NCBI GenBank assembly: GCA_025353725.1
Contig: JANXOF010000021.1
Span: forward strand, 84,945 to 148,944
Source of the DNA: Polyangiaceae bacterium
GTDB lineage: Bacteria > Myxococcota_A > Polyangia > Polyangiales > Polyangiaceae
Direction: 5' to 3'
DNA length: 64,000 nt
Part shown: positions 43,860 to 52,188 of the stretch, piece by piece
Layout: each line of letters begins with the position of its first letter
How positions within the stretch are numbered: position 1 is the first letter of the stretch
The notes under the pieces: generated by a model
The model's database searches: none
Told to the model about the DNA's origin: nothing
The model's input: the letters and a program-made list of their open reading frames with translations, nothing else
Position numbers and translations under genes: made by a program

Positions 43860-45335
43860 ATGGAAGCGCCCGCGCCCCGCAAAATTCACTTCGTAAGCCT
43901 CGGCTGCCCGAAGAACCGCGTCGACACAGAGGTGATGGTCGGTGTCGCCCTCAACGGAATGGCGCGGATGGCGCGTGCGGATGGCGGTAGCATCGAGTCA
44001 GGCACATTCGAGCTGACGACAGAGGCGGACGAAGCCGAAGTCATCGTCGTCAACACGTGCGGCTTCATTGGTGAGGCGAAGAAGGAGTCCATCGCGACCA
44101 TCTTCGAAATGGCGGAACTCAAAAAACTCGGCGTCTGCAAAAAGCTCGTCGTGACCGGCTGTCTCTCCCAGCGCTATCCGGGTGAGCTCAGCGCGCAAAT
44201 GCCCGAGGTCGACCACTTTCTCGGCTCGAGCGATATGCTCAAGCTCGCCGACGTCCTTGCGGGCAAGGCGGATCGAATGCTCGTGGGGAACCCGGCCGAC
44301 TGGGTCATCCGCGCAAGCGACCCGCGCGTCATCACGGGCCATCGCGCGAGCGCCTACGTCAAAATCGCCGAAGGGTGCAATCGGACGTGCGCGTTTTGCA
44401 CCATCCCCGAGTTTCGTGGCAAACAGCGCTCCCGCGCCACAGATGACGTGGTGCGCGAGGTGGAGCAACTCGTGTCGCAGGGCGTCCGCGAGGTCAACCT
44501 CATCTCGCAAGACACAATGGCCTACGGTCGCGACCTTACGGCACTCGCGAAGGAAGACCGCGCCACGCTCGCCGACCTGGTCCGCCGCGTCGCCGACGTC
44601 AAAGGCCTCTCGTGGGCACGCGTCTTCTACCTCTACCCCGAAACCATCGACGACGCGCTCGTCGACCTGCTCGCGAACCACCCGCGCGTTGTTCCCTACG
44701 TCGACATGCCATTGCAACACGCGTCCGACCGGATGCTGAAAACGATGCGCCGCGGGCACGGAAAAGACAGGCAAAAGCGCGTAGTCGAGCGCATGCGCGC
44801 CAGCATCCCCGACCTCGTGTTCCGCACGGCCTTCATCGTCGGTCACCCCGGCGAAACCCAGGCCGACTTCGACGAGCTCTGCGCGTTCGTAGAATGGGCT
44901 CAATTCGAACACGTCGGCGTGTTCAAATATTCGGACGAGGAGTCTGCACGAAGCCACGCGCTCGACGGCAAAGTAAAGCCCATCGTCGCCGCGAACCGTT
45001 GGCGGAAACTCATGGCGCTCCAGCGGACGATAGCGCGAGAGAAGAACAAGCGGCTCGTAGGTCGAGAACTCGAAATTCTCGTCGAGGGCCCGAGTGAAGA
45101 GCACGAACTCGTCATGATGGGCCGTCACCGTGGACAGGCGCCAGAAATCGACGGCCAAGTGTACTTGTCCGGCGGTGAGGTGCTCCCCGGGCAACTGCGC
45201 CGCGTTCGCGTTACACAAGCGGCCGACTACGATCTCGTCGGCGACGTCATCGACGCAGACGACGAGGATCGCCCCGTCAAAAAGAAAATCAGCCTCAAAG
45301 TCCTCGGTTCGACGCCGCCGCGCGCGCACCAGTAG
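43860..45335 (+). CDS. rimO: Ribosomal protein S12 methylthiotransferase
   Basis: A 491-residue radical-SAM enzyme. The N-terminal UPF0004 domain has the three cluster cysteines in VSLGCPKNRVD, VNTCGFIGEAKKES and VTGCLSQRYP. The radical-SAM cluster is CNRTCAFC in AEGCNRTCAFCTIPEFRG, and a C-terminal TRAM-like domain follows (GRELEILVEGPSEEHEL). RimO adds a methylthio group to Asp88 of ribosomal protein S12. The protein is longer than usual, partly from an insertion of about 18 residues (MARADGGSIESGTFEL) in the first domain and partly from the C-terminal tail. Confidence 0.95.
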   Translation: MEAPAPRKIHFVSLGCPKNRVDTEVMVGVALNGMARMARADGGSIESGTFELTTEADEAEVIVVNTCGFIGEAKKESIATIFEMAELKKLGVCKKLVVTGCLSQRYPGELSAQMPEVDHFLGSSDMLKLADVLAGKADRMLVGNPADWVIRASDPRVITGHRASAYVKIAEGCNRTCAFCTIPEFRGKQRSRATDDVVREVEQLVSQGVREVNLISQDTMAYGRDLTALAKEDRATLADLVRRVADVKGLSWARVFYLYPETIDDALVDLLANHPRVVPYVDMPLQHASDRMLKTMRRGHGKDRQKRVVERMRASIPDLVFRTAFIVGHPGETQADFDELCAFVEWAQFEHVGVFKYSDEESARSHALDGKVKPIVAANRWRKLMALQRTIAREKNKRLVGRELEILVEGPSEEHELVMMGRHRGQAPEIDGQVYLSGGEVLPGQLRRVRVTQAADYDLVGDVIDADDEDRPVKKKISLKVLGSTPPRAHQ

Positions 45336-45353
45336 CGAAACGCAACTCCGTAA

Positions 45354-46947
45354 CTAATTAGCAATGAGCCCTTCGAAGACAATGGAGTCATAAACTTCGC
45401 CCTCTTTTGCATGGGCGAGGACGCTCGCGTGGTCGAGGCGCGGCGCGAGGCGCTCGGGCATGTCGGCGAGGGCGAATGCGGTGACGGCGACCAGAGCCGC
45501 ACCGCTCGCGAGGGAGGCGGGGTTGACCTTGTCGAAGGTGTCCGCGGCAACGTGGTGGATGGCGTCGTATTTTGAGATGTCGACATCCAAGTTCAACGTT
45601 GGGACCCCTGCGAGCCAGAAGGGGCAGTGGTCCGTATCGCAGCGAATTTCATCGCCGAGCTTCGCGCCGCCAAGCCCTTGCAAGACGGCTTTCGCGAACG
45701 GCTGAAAGCGCGTCACGACCTCCGGGCGACCATCCGCCGTCCACCCGATGGGCGCGCCCGCGCCGTAATCGGTATTGAGCATGACGACAGTGCGGTCGAG
45801 CTCTCCCTCGTGGGCCTTCACGTAGGCGCGAGATCCCAAAAGCCCTTGCTCTTCTCCGCCCCATAGCGCGAAGCGAATCGTGCGGCGCGGCGCACGGCCA
45901 AGCGCACGGATCGCACGCGCCGCCTCGAGCACAGTGGCCGCGCCGGAGCCATTATCCTGCGCCCCCGCGCCAAAATCCCACGCATCGAGGTGCGCACCGA
46001 CGACGATAAACTCGTCGGGCAGCGTCGAGCCGCGCACGTCGGCCACGACGTTGGGAACCGACTTCGGCCCCGAGATCGGGCTAGTGTTGATGACCTCGAC
46101 GGTCACCGGTCCCTGCTCGAGCGCCCGTTTGAGCATCTCGGCATCCTCATGGCCAATGTCGAGGAGCGGAAGCGGGGCGACGAGGTCGGCGCGCAGGGGG
46201 CCGGTGTGGGCGGTCGGCAGGTTGTTCGGCGCGCGACCCTCGGACAGAATCGCGGCGACCCCGGCCTTTCGCAGCGGCTCGAGGGCGTGAGCGAAGGTCA
46301 GACGTCGGTCGCCTTTCCCTCCGCTCCGCTGCGCGAAGAGAATTCTCCCCGCGAGCTCCTCGGGTTTCATCGCGCTCGCGGTTTCGAAATCTTTGACAAG
46401 GATCACCGTCCCGCGAACGCCAGCGGCAGGCGTTGGGGGGGGGTCCAGGCGACGGCGCTGATGTGGAGCGGGCGCGGAGTGGGGGTCAGAATCCGTCCGC
46501 TCGCCTCGTGGCGCTCCCAGCCGTGGGTGATCGTGAAGGGCTCATTTTTTGCTCCATCGAGTCCCGCCTTTTTGAAGCTATCGACGGCCCACGCCGCGGC
46601 CCCCTCGAGCACGGGCGACCCCGTAAGGCGAGGGCCGAAGCCATCGGAGAGATCGCGCAGGTAATCGAGAGCGTGACCGCCGACGAGGACGCTCCCGGCA
46701 AGCCGCTGCAACTCCGGGTCGGCGGTGGCCGGCGCGGCGAGAGCCGGCAGGATCGGCGGCGCAGGGTGCGGAGCGCGTGCGGCCGCCTTTGCTTTGGAGG
46801 AGCGGCCTGGGCCTCGCGCGGCGCGCCCCCGGCGCACCCAGGGCCGACAGCGAGGGTCAACGCAAAGGGGAGGATGAAGGGCGCGAGGTGGTGTCGCTGT
46901 CGCAACGCCGGGACCCTACCACCGCCGCGCGCTGCAACCGTGGTCAT
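45354..46947 (-). pseudogene. M28 family metallopeptidase, split over three frames by two homopolymer frameshifts
   Basis: Pieces of one secreted peptidase occur in three consecutive minus-strand frames. A signal sequence (LAPFILPFALTLAV) is in one frame to about 46830. The prodomain-like part (LRDLSDGFGPRLTGSPVLEG) is in the next, to 46435. The catalytic part runs to 45354 with the zinc ligands: VGAHLDAWDFGAGAQDNGSG, WGGEEQG, LNTDYG and YDAIHHVAAD. Adding one base to the C9 tract (46435-46443) joins WTPPP to TPAAGVRGTVILVKDF; adding one to the G5 tract (46826-46830) joins the signal to the prodomain. The repaired protein would have about 531 residues. Sequencing error, genuine decay or slippage-based switching could explain it. 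Confidence 0.8.
46435..46443 (+). repeat. G9 homopolymer (C9 on coding strand) at the second frameshift of the M28 peptidase
   Basis: Nine consecutive G on the plus strand. Ten would restore the peptidase frame. It is the longest mononucleotide run I noticed in the window. Confidence 0.9.
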
Positions 46948-47239
46948 GCCATTCGACCGGTTTCGGGACACGGCCTGCTCCTGCGTGCAGGAGGTCACGA
47001 TGGTGACTCGAGCTTGAACGACGGGGCAATCCTGGTGCGCGACTACGAACTGCGATTCGCGAACTTCGATTTCAAGGGGCCTTACGCCCTCGAAGGGTGG
47101 GGCCTGGTCGATCCGAGCCGTGGGGCACTTGGTCATCAACGGCGCACTCATTCACCGCTTTTTCTAGCGACATTTGAGTAGATACAGGACGGGAGCGCCT
47201 GGTGCGATAAATGCTTACGTGGAGGGAGAGGTGTCTTCA

Positions 47240-48139
47240 ATGCGCATTCGTAGTCTTCTGTCTTTGATTCCCGTTTGCCTTGTCGTGGCTTGCTCCGCTC
47301 CGGACGGAACGGACGTTGAAACCGAGGCACCGTTCTCTGACGCCGTGTCCACGGTCGAGTACGCCACTCCCCGCAACGGGAGCGGCCATTGGAAACAAGA
47401 GTGGAACCTCATGATCGCGTCGGCCCTCGACAAACACGGCACCCTGCTTGTGCCAGGCATTGCGTCCGTTCAGCGGGATATGAACCAACTCTGCGCGTCG
47501 TACTCGTCATCGACTCGCGAGGTCCAAAAAGCGATGTGGGCGCTCGTTTTCGCGGAAATCGCGCGCTACGAGTCGACCGAGTACGACATCAACGGCTCCT
47601 ACGCGGAGGCGAACCAATGCCTCGACTGGGATAAGCTACCGCCTGAATACGCGGTCTGGCCGGGAGGCGAGAGGTGTCGCGACAGGCTCGCCGACTTCAG
47701 GAAGCGACAGGAGGCGGGCAAGGGTAGAATGGGTGTTGCTTCCGCGTATTGCCCGGATGGGCCACGGGGATGTCAGGAGAGAGACGGCAGGTATTACAGC
47801 TCGGTTCAGCGATTCAGCGAGGGGCTCCTCTCGATGTCCGCAGACGATGAGTTGCACTATCCCGGATGCAAGGGCATCAAAGACCAGGTGACGGACCCCA
47901 ACGCGAATCTCACCTGCGGCGTTGCCGTGATGAACACGCTCGCGTCTTACGACGCGGTGAAAAATCCCCGAGGTCCTTTGGGGAAGTCGCCGATCCCCTC
48001 AGAATTCAAGCTCTTTCCGCCTTCCCCCGCTCCAGGCACGCTGCCGTGGATGTACTGGTCCGTGATGACTAGCCGGGCGGGAGAAATCCGAAGTAACTTT
48101 GCTTCCCACGCACCGAAGTCGTGGCGGTGCGGCAAGTAG
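47240..48139 (+). CDS. Predicted lipoprotein with lysozyme/lytic-transglycosylase-like core
   Basis: A 299-residue protein. ATG 47240 has GAGGTG 7 bases upstream and gives MRIRSLLSLIPVCLVVACS, a lipoprotein signal. The pattern VFAEIARYESTEYDINGSY, then FSEGLLSMSADDE, then NLTCGVAVMNTL resembles the three core blocks of SLT-type transglycosylases: the catalytic Glu helix, the GLLQ-like turn and the N-x-x-x-G helix. Cysteine residues are numerous and probably paired. If correct, it cleaves peptidoglycan or a related glycan. The similarity is by eye and weak, and a non-catalytic homologue is possible. The frame at 48208-48768 follows closely on the same strand. Confidence 0.65.
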   Translation: MRIRSLLSLIPVCLVVACSAPDGTDVETEAPFSDAVSTVEYATPRNGSGHWKQEWNLMIASALDKHGTLLVPGIASVQRDMNQLCASYSSSTREVQKAMWALVFAEIARYESTEYDINGSYAEANQCLDWDKLPPEYAVWPGGERCRDRLADFRKRQEAGKGRMGVASAYCPDGPRGCQERDGRYYSSVQRFSEGLLSMSADDELHYPGCKGIKDQVTDPNANLTCGVAVMNTLASYDAVKNPRGPLGKSPIPSEFKLFPPSPAPGTLPWMYWSVMTSRAGEIRSNFASHAPKSWRCGK

Positions 48140-48267
48140 TCCTTCGTCGCTCCGGAAAACGGATTCGCCTCCGACATGGACTCGCACGGGAGGCTCGAGC
48201 ATGGTGACTCTCCACCTCCGATGGCGCGGCATCCGACGCAGGTTCATCGAGCGAAGGTGGCGCTCTG

Positions 48268-48768
48268 GTGCACTGCCCACTTCCGAATCTTTTCTATAAC
48301 GGAGATTTCGAGAACGGCGCCATCGGTTGGGTATCGAGTAACGGGACTGCGGCGGTAACAGGGTTCGCGCATTCCGGAGCAACGGCCGTGAAGGTTTGCC
48401 GTGGTCCGACCCCGGGGTACTTCGATCTTCGAGCCGCCGAATTGACTTTAGGCTTCGGTAGCCATGTTCGCTTGCGGATGTCGGCGCATGTCGCAGACGT
48501 TAAAGTGCCTCTTGTCAGCGAATTCGGCGCTCTTGTTAGGGTGAACAGCAACGATACGGCATTCGTCGCCGGTGGCATCCCGCAAGGAGAGGCGTGGAAG
48601 TGCGTTGAAGGAGAGTGTCACGGTCCTGCGACTGGGTTCGCCGCGGACGGGCAAACCTCGTCCCAGGACGGCGGAGAAGACGCGTGTGTCTTGGTCGATG
48701 ACATCGAGCTGGTTCGCATTCCCGAGGCTGGTGTACCGCCTGAATGCCGCGGTCCGATTCCGAATTAG
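48268..48768 (+). CDS. Carbohydrate-binding-module-like secreted protein, probably lacking its signal sequence
   Basis: A 166-codon frame; it is open from 48208, just after a stop, and GTG 48268 is the first plausible start. Upstream codons read SDGAASDAGSSSEGG, which looks like the linker of a lipoprotein rather than a real N-terminus. The product has NLFYNGDFENGAIGWVSSNG, SGATAVKVC, a jelly-roll-like run of strands and CVLVDDIELVRI, the classic beginning and end of CBM4/9-like sugar-binding domains. A signal peptide is absent. Either it was deleted or frameshifted in the 68 bases after the preceding gene, or the protein is a remnant. Confidence 0.5.
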   Translation: MHCPLPNLFYNGDFENGAIGWVSSNGTAAVTGFAHSGATAVKVCRGPTPGYFDLRAAELTLGFGSHVRLRMSAHVADVKVPLVSEFGALVRVNSNDTAFVAGGIPQGEAWKCVEGECHGPATGFAADGQTSSQDGGEDACVLVDDIELVRIPEAGVPPECRGPIPN

Positions 48769-49035
48769 ACGGGGCTGTCGGCACCTGTCTTCGTAAATAC
48801 GCGTCTGGGGCGCTGCCGTCTTCGGTTTTTGAGCTCAGCCCACCCGTGTAAGGCGCACGCATCCGGCGTGGCTGACCGACGACGCTTCGACGCGAACGTG
48901 CGCTCGTTCCGCACACGCGAGGGTCCTCTTCGTTCCCCTCTTTTGGCGCAAGCCGCCTAATCTCGGAAGTGGGCTTCTCGTCGCCTCGTTTCCGCGAATT
49001 TTCCCCTCATTTTCCCACTCTTGCCCGTAGCACCG

Positions 49036-51921
49036 ATGAAACCCTGGCTTCGGCCCCTGCCCTTTGCACTCTTCGCCGGATACGCCCTGTCGCAAGCAGG
49101 CGGGCCCCGTGGCGACGACGTGGCGCCCAACGTTTCCACGGCACTGTGCGCGGCGCTAGCACGCTCGAACGTCACGTGTGCCGCCGAGGATGTCGTGTGG
49201 ACGTTTGGCGCGAGCGGCCTAAGCGGCGCGACGGTCGGTCAAGCCACAGCCCTCGTTCGCGGGCGGGAGGCTCAGCCGAAAGTAACGGTCGCCGACCCGG
49301 GCGCGCCCGCCGGCGAACTCAACGACACGTTCGACCTCTTCAGCGTCGGGGCGCGACTTTCTCCAGAGGGCCAATTGCTCGAGGTCGATTACGCCCACAA
49401 CCTGACGCGAACGAGCGGGGCCGACGAAGGCCTCCCCGTGCTCGAGGGCTCGCTCGCGGCGTACGTGGTCTCGGTCGATGGGCGCCCCGAGGCCGTTCAC
49501 GTCCTGGATCTCGCGGGCCACGACACCCGCGCGTACGAGGAACTCTCGCGATTTCAACGCTTTCAACTCGGCGTCGCCGACTGGCAGCAAACGGGGCAAG
49601 CGCGCGGCATGAAGCGAAGCGTTTTCGCGCTCGTCCCGCCGCCCGCGCGCGCGGAGCTCACGTTCCGCCCAGGCGGCACGCTTGCCATCACGACCGAAGC
49701 GCGAACCCTGCTCGTGATCCCCGCGCGCGATCTGGTGACGGACGGCACGGCCTTCGTCCGCGTGACGCCCGAAGTTCTCGCCAAACCACCGACGTTCGGA
49801 CCGTGGATGAGCGACAGGCTTCGTGCGGTATCGTGGTTTGGCGACGAAAAGAACCAAATCCTCAAGGTCATCGCCTTCACGGCGATCGAGTGGTTCAAGG
49901 GTGCAAAGACCACCGTAACCGGCGACACCGGCGAAAAAGACGCGCAAGAAGACCTCGACGCACTCAATCAAGGCAACGGCGGATCACCGCCCGCCACGTT
50001 TAGCGATCCTGAAGTGGGATGGCCTCCAAAGGCACTCGAAGCGCTGATCAAGCCTCCGCTCGCCGGCGAGGGCCAGTGGATCGCCCTCGAAAAAGACGCG
50101 TTCATCACTCCAATTCCTGGCGTGCCGGCGCCATTTCTCACGACGTTCGTTCGCGGCGATCCGTCCGCGTTGCAGACGCGGGTGTACGTCACGCTTTGGG
50201 ACCCGCGCCTCGTGTCGCTTCACATGGAGGCCGGCACGGTGGAACCTGTCAGCGCGACGGGCGAAGCCGGGCCCGGGCAAATCCCTCAGACCCCTGAGGT
50301 CGTGAGGCACGTCGTGGCGGGGTTCAACGGAGGGTTTCAAGCTACCCACGGCGAATTTGGGATGCAGGCAAACGGAGTTCTTTACCTGCCGCCAAAGGCC
50401 TACGGCGCCACGGTGATGGAGCTTCGCGACGGCACTACGGCGTTTGGGGCGTGGCCGCGCGCGCCGCAGGTACCCGACGAAGTTCTGTCGTTTCGCCAAA
50501 ACATGACGCCGCTCGTTCAAAACGACAAATACAACCCGTGGGGACGCGCGTGGTGGGGCGGTGTCCCACCCGGCTGGCATGACGCCATTCACACCACCCG
50601 AAGCGGACTGTGTCTGACGAAAGAAAACTTCGTCGCGTACTTTTGGGGCAACGACATCGGGCCCGAACCGCTCGGGCGCGCCATGCTGCTGGCGCGCTGC
50701 GCGTTCGGAATCCACCTCGACATGAACCCAGGGCTCGCCGGCTTCGAGTTCTACAACGTGCAGCCTGCAACCACCTTTCAAGCGCTCGGCCGACCGCTGC
50801 AAGCGGATTGGGAAGTCGAGGGCACGTTCAAAGACTTGCCCGAGTTCAAGTTCCGCGCGAGGCGCATGGTGAAGAGCATGGGCCACATGCTTTTTCCTCG
50901 TTACCTTCACCGTGAAGCGCGCGACTTTTTCTACCTCACGTCACGCGCGGTTCTGCCAGGCGCGCCGCTCACGTTTCCGGGCGACAGTGACGCGAAGCCG
51001 TCCCCCGTGTCGAACGGCGCGAACGGCGCCACCAAAGCGAGCGGTGACGGCGACCGGGGAGAAAATGGCCACTGGCGCGTCAAAGGCCTCCCGCAACACG
51101 GGTATCCGTACGCGATTGCCACGACCAGCTTGGCACTCGGCCTCGAGCCCGACGCGAAACTCGTGCGCGTCTTGCGCATCGACCCGAGAATGGTCCGTGC
51201 GGATTCCGCGCCGACCGCGGGAGGTTCGGGAGCCACCGTGGTTGCCGTGTTCGGCCGTGCGCCCGTCGCCGTCACTCGCGTGGCTGGCGTGACTCGAACG
51301 ACGCGCGGCCGTGACGCGGGCGAGGCTCCACGCGTCGTCGACACGAAAAAACTTTGGCTTGGAGCGCACCTTTTTGGCATCGACAAGGCAGCGCCAGTCG
51401 GGACCGTCGCCCTTGTCGAGGTCGCGGCCGCGGGATCGCCGCTCGCGAGCGAGGCCCGCGTCGCCGTCGGCGTCTCGGACGAGGACGGGATGCTCCACTG
51501 GGTCGAACTTCCTGCCGAGGAAAAACCCGACGCGAGCTCGGCCGAACGCATGATGAAGCTTCTCGCGCAAGCCGGCTGCGTGTCGCGTGGGCTCGTCGTC
51601 GGCGACGTTCGGGCCATCCTGGGCGGCTCCCTCGATCTCGCGGGCCAGCCGGCCACGAGCCCTTCGCCCCTGGCGAGGCTCCTGCGAACCCCAGGACCCA
51701 CCGCGCGGCCCTACTTTGAATCCACCGAGGTCGTCCCTCAATCCGTGTGGTTCCCGCTTCAACAGCAGCGCGTAAAATGGCGCCCCACCCTTGCCCCACC
51801 TTCAAGCCCGGCCCCAGCCGCAAGCGCGTCCGGCAGCGCTGCATCCGCGCCTGCCGGGCGCCCAACACCCGTTTCGAGCAGCGCCGCATCCGCGGCTGCC
51901 GGGCGCCCTACTCCGAAGTGA
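49036..51921 (+). CDS. Large secreted protein with phosphodiester-glycosidase (NAGPA/DUF2233)-like domain
   Basis: A 961-residue protein with an N-terminal signal anchor (MKPWLRPLPFALFAGYALSQA). Residues about 345-620 resemble the NAGPA/phosphodiester glycosidase fold: LAGEGQWIALE, AGFNGGFQATHGEFGMQANG near 430, and HLDMNPGLAGFEFYN near 561 with the acidic residue. The N-terminal 330 residues and the part after 690 are unassigned. The C-terminus is an Ala/Ser/Pro tail with a duplicated 12-residue unit (SAASAPAGRPTP and SAASAAAGRPTP). Enzymes of this family remove N-acetylglucosamine from phosphodiesters and occur in bacterial envelope or sporulation proteins. A role on the cell's own glycans is an inference. 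Confidence 0.7.
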   Translation: MKPWLRPLPFALFAGYALSQAGGPRGDDVAPNVSTALCAALARSNVTCAAEDVVWTFGASGLSGATVGQATALVRGREAQPKVTVADPGAPAGELNDTFDLFSVGARLSPEGQLLEVDYAHNLTRTSGADEGLPVLEGSLAAYVVSVDGRPEAVHVLDLAGHDTRAYEELSRFQRFQLGVADWQQTGQARGMKRSVFALVPPPARAELTFRPGGTLAITTEARTLLVIPARDLVTDGTAFVRVTPEVLAKPPTFGPWMSDRLRAVSWFGDEKNQILKVIAFTAIEWFKGAKTTVTGDTGEKDAQEDLDALNQGNGGSPPATFSDPEVGWPPKALEALIKPPLAGEGQWIALEKDAFITPIPGVPAPFLTTFVRGDPSALQTRVYVTLWDPRLVSLHMEAGTVEPVSATGEAGPGQIPQTPEVVRHVVAGFNGGFQATHGEFGMQANGVLYLPPKAYGATVMELRDGTTAFGAWPRAPQVPDEVLSFRQNMTPLVQNDKYNPWGRAWWGGVPPGWHDAIHTTRSGLCLTKENFVAYFWGNDIGPEPLGRAMLLARCAFGIHLDMNPGLAGFEFYNVQPATTFQALGRPLQADWEVEGTFKDLPEFKFRARRMVKSMGHMLFPRYLHREARDFFYLTSRAVLPGAPLTFPGDSDAKPSPVSNGANGATKASGDGDRGENGHWRVKGLPQHGYPYAIATTSLALGLEPDAKLVRVLRIDPRMVRADSAPTAGGSGATVVAVFGRAPVAVTRVAGVTRTTRGRDAGEAPRVVDTKKLWLGAHLFGIDKAAPVGTVALVEVAAAGSPLASEARVAVGVSDEDGMLHWVELPAEEKPDASSAERMMKLLAQAGCVSRGLVVGDVRAILGGSLDLAGQPATSPSPLARLLRTPGPTARPYFESTEVVPQSVWFPLQQQRVKWRPTLAPPSSPAPAASASGSAASAPAGRPTPVSSSAASAAAGRPTPK

Positions 51922-52077
51922 CTGCCGCCGCGTTTCGACGGCCAGAATGACGCGCCGCACCTTGCGCCAGTCCGGCGTGACGCGTTCCGACGGCGAGCGA
52001 ACCTCGGCCGTATCATGCTAAAGGTTCGCCAACGAACGCGGGGAGCGGTAGCGTTTCGCGCGGGCTCACTGACGTTG

Positions 52078-52135
52078 GCTCAGTGTGCTCAGTGTGCGTA
52101 GGGTGCGTAAGCGTCGGTCATCCGGTCATCCGGTC
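52078..52135 (+). repeat. Two short tandem duplications (9-mer x2 and 8-mer x2.5) upstream of the PEGA gene
   Basis: GCTCAGTGT occurs twice in tandem at 52078-52095. GGTCATCC occurs twice at 52116-52131, followed by GGTC. They lie in the 266-base gap before the multi-PEGA gene, where I see no other gene, and look like early stages of repeat expansion. Confidence 0.8.
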
Positions 52136-52188
52136 GACGATACGCACTTCGGCCGCGAGAACCTGTCACCGAAGCGCGAGGAGTTAGC

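Noticed and set aside
43998-45329. 443-codon open frame on the minus strand
   Set aside because: It is antisense to rimO, which has all its cysteine motifs. GC-rich third positions create long antisense frames, and no ribosome site or family motif is present.
49984-50910. 308-codon open frame on the minus strand
   Set aside because: Antisense to the glycosidase-like gene; Arg/His-rich composition typical of shadow frames.
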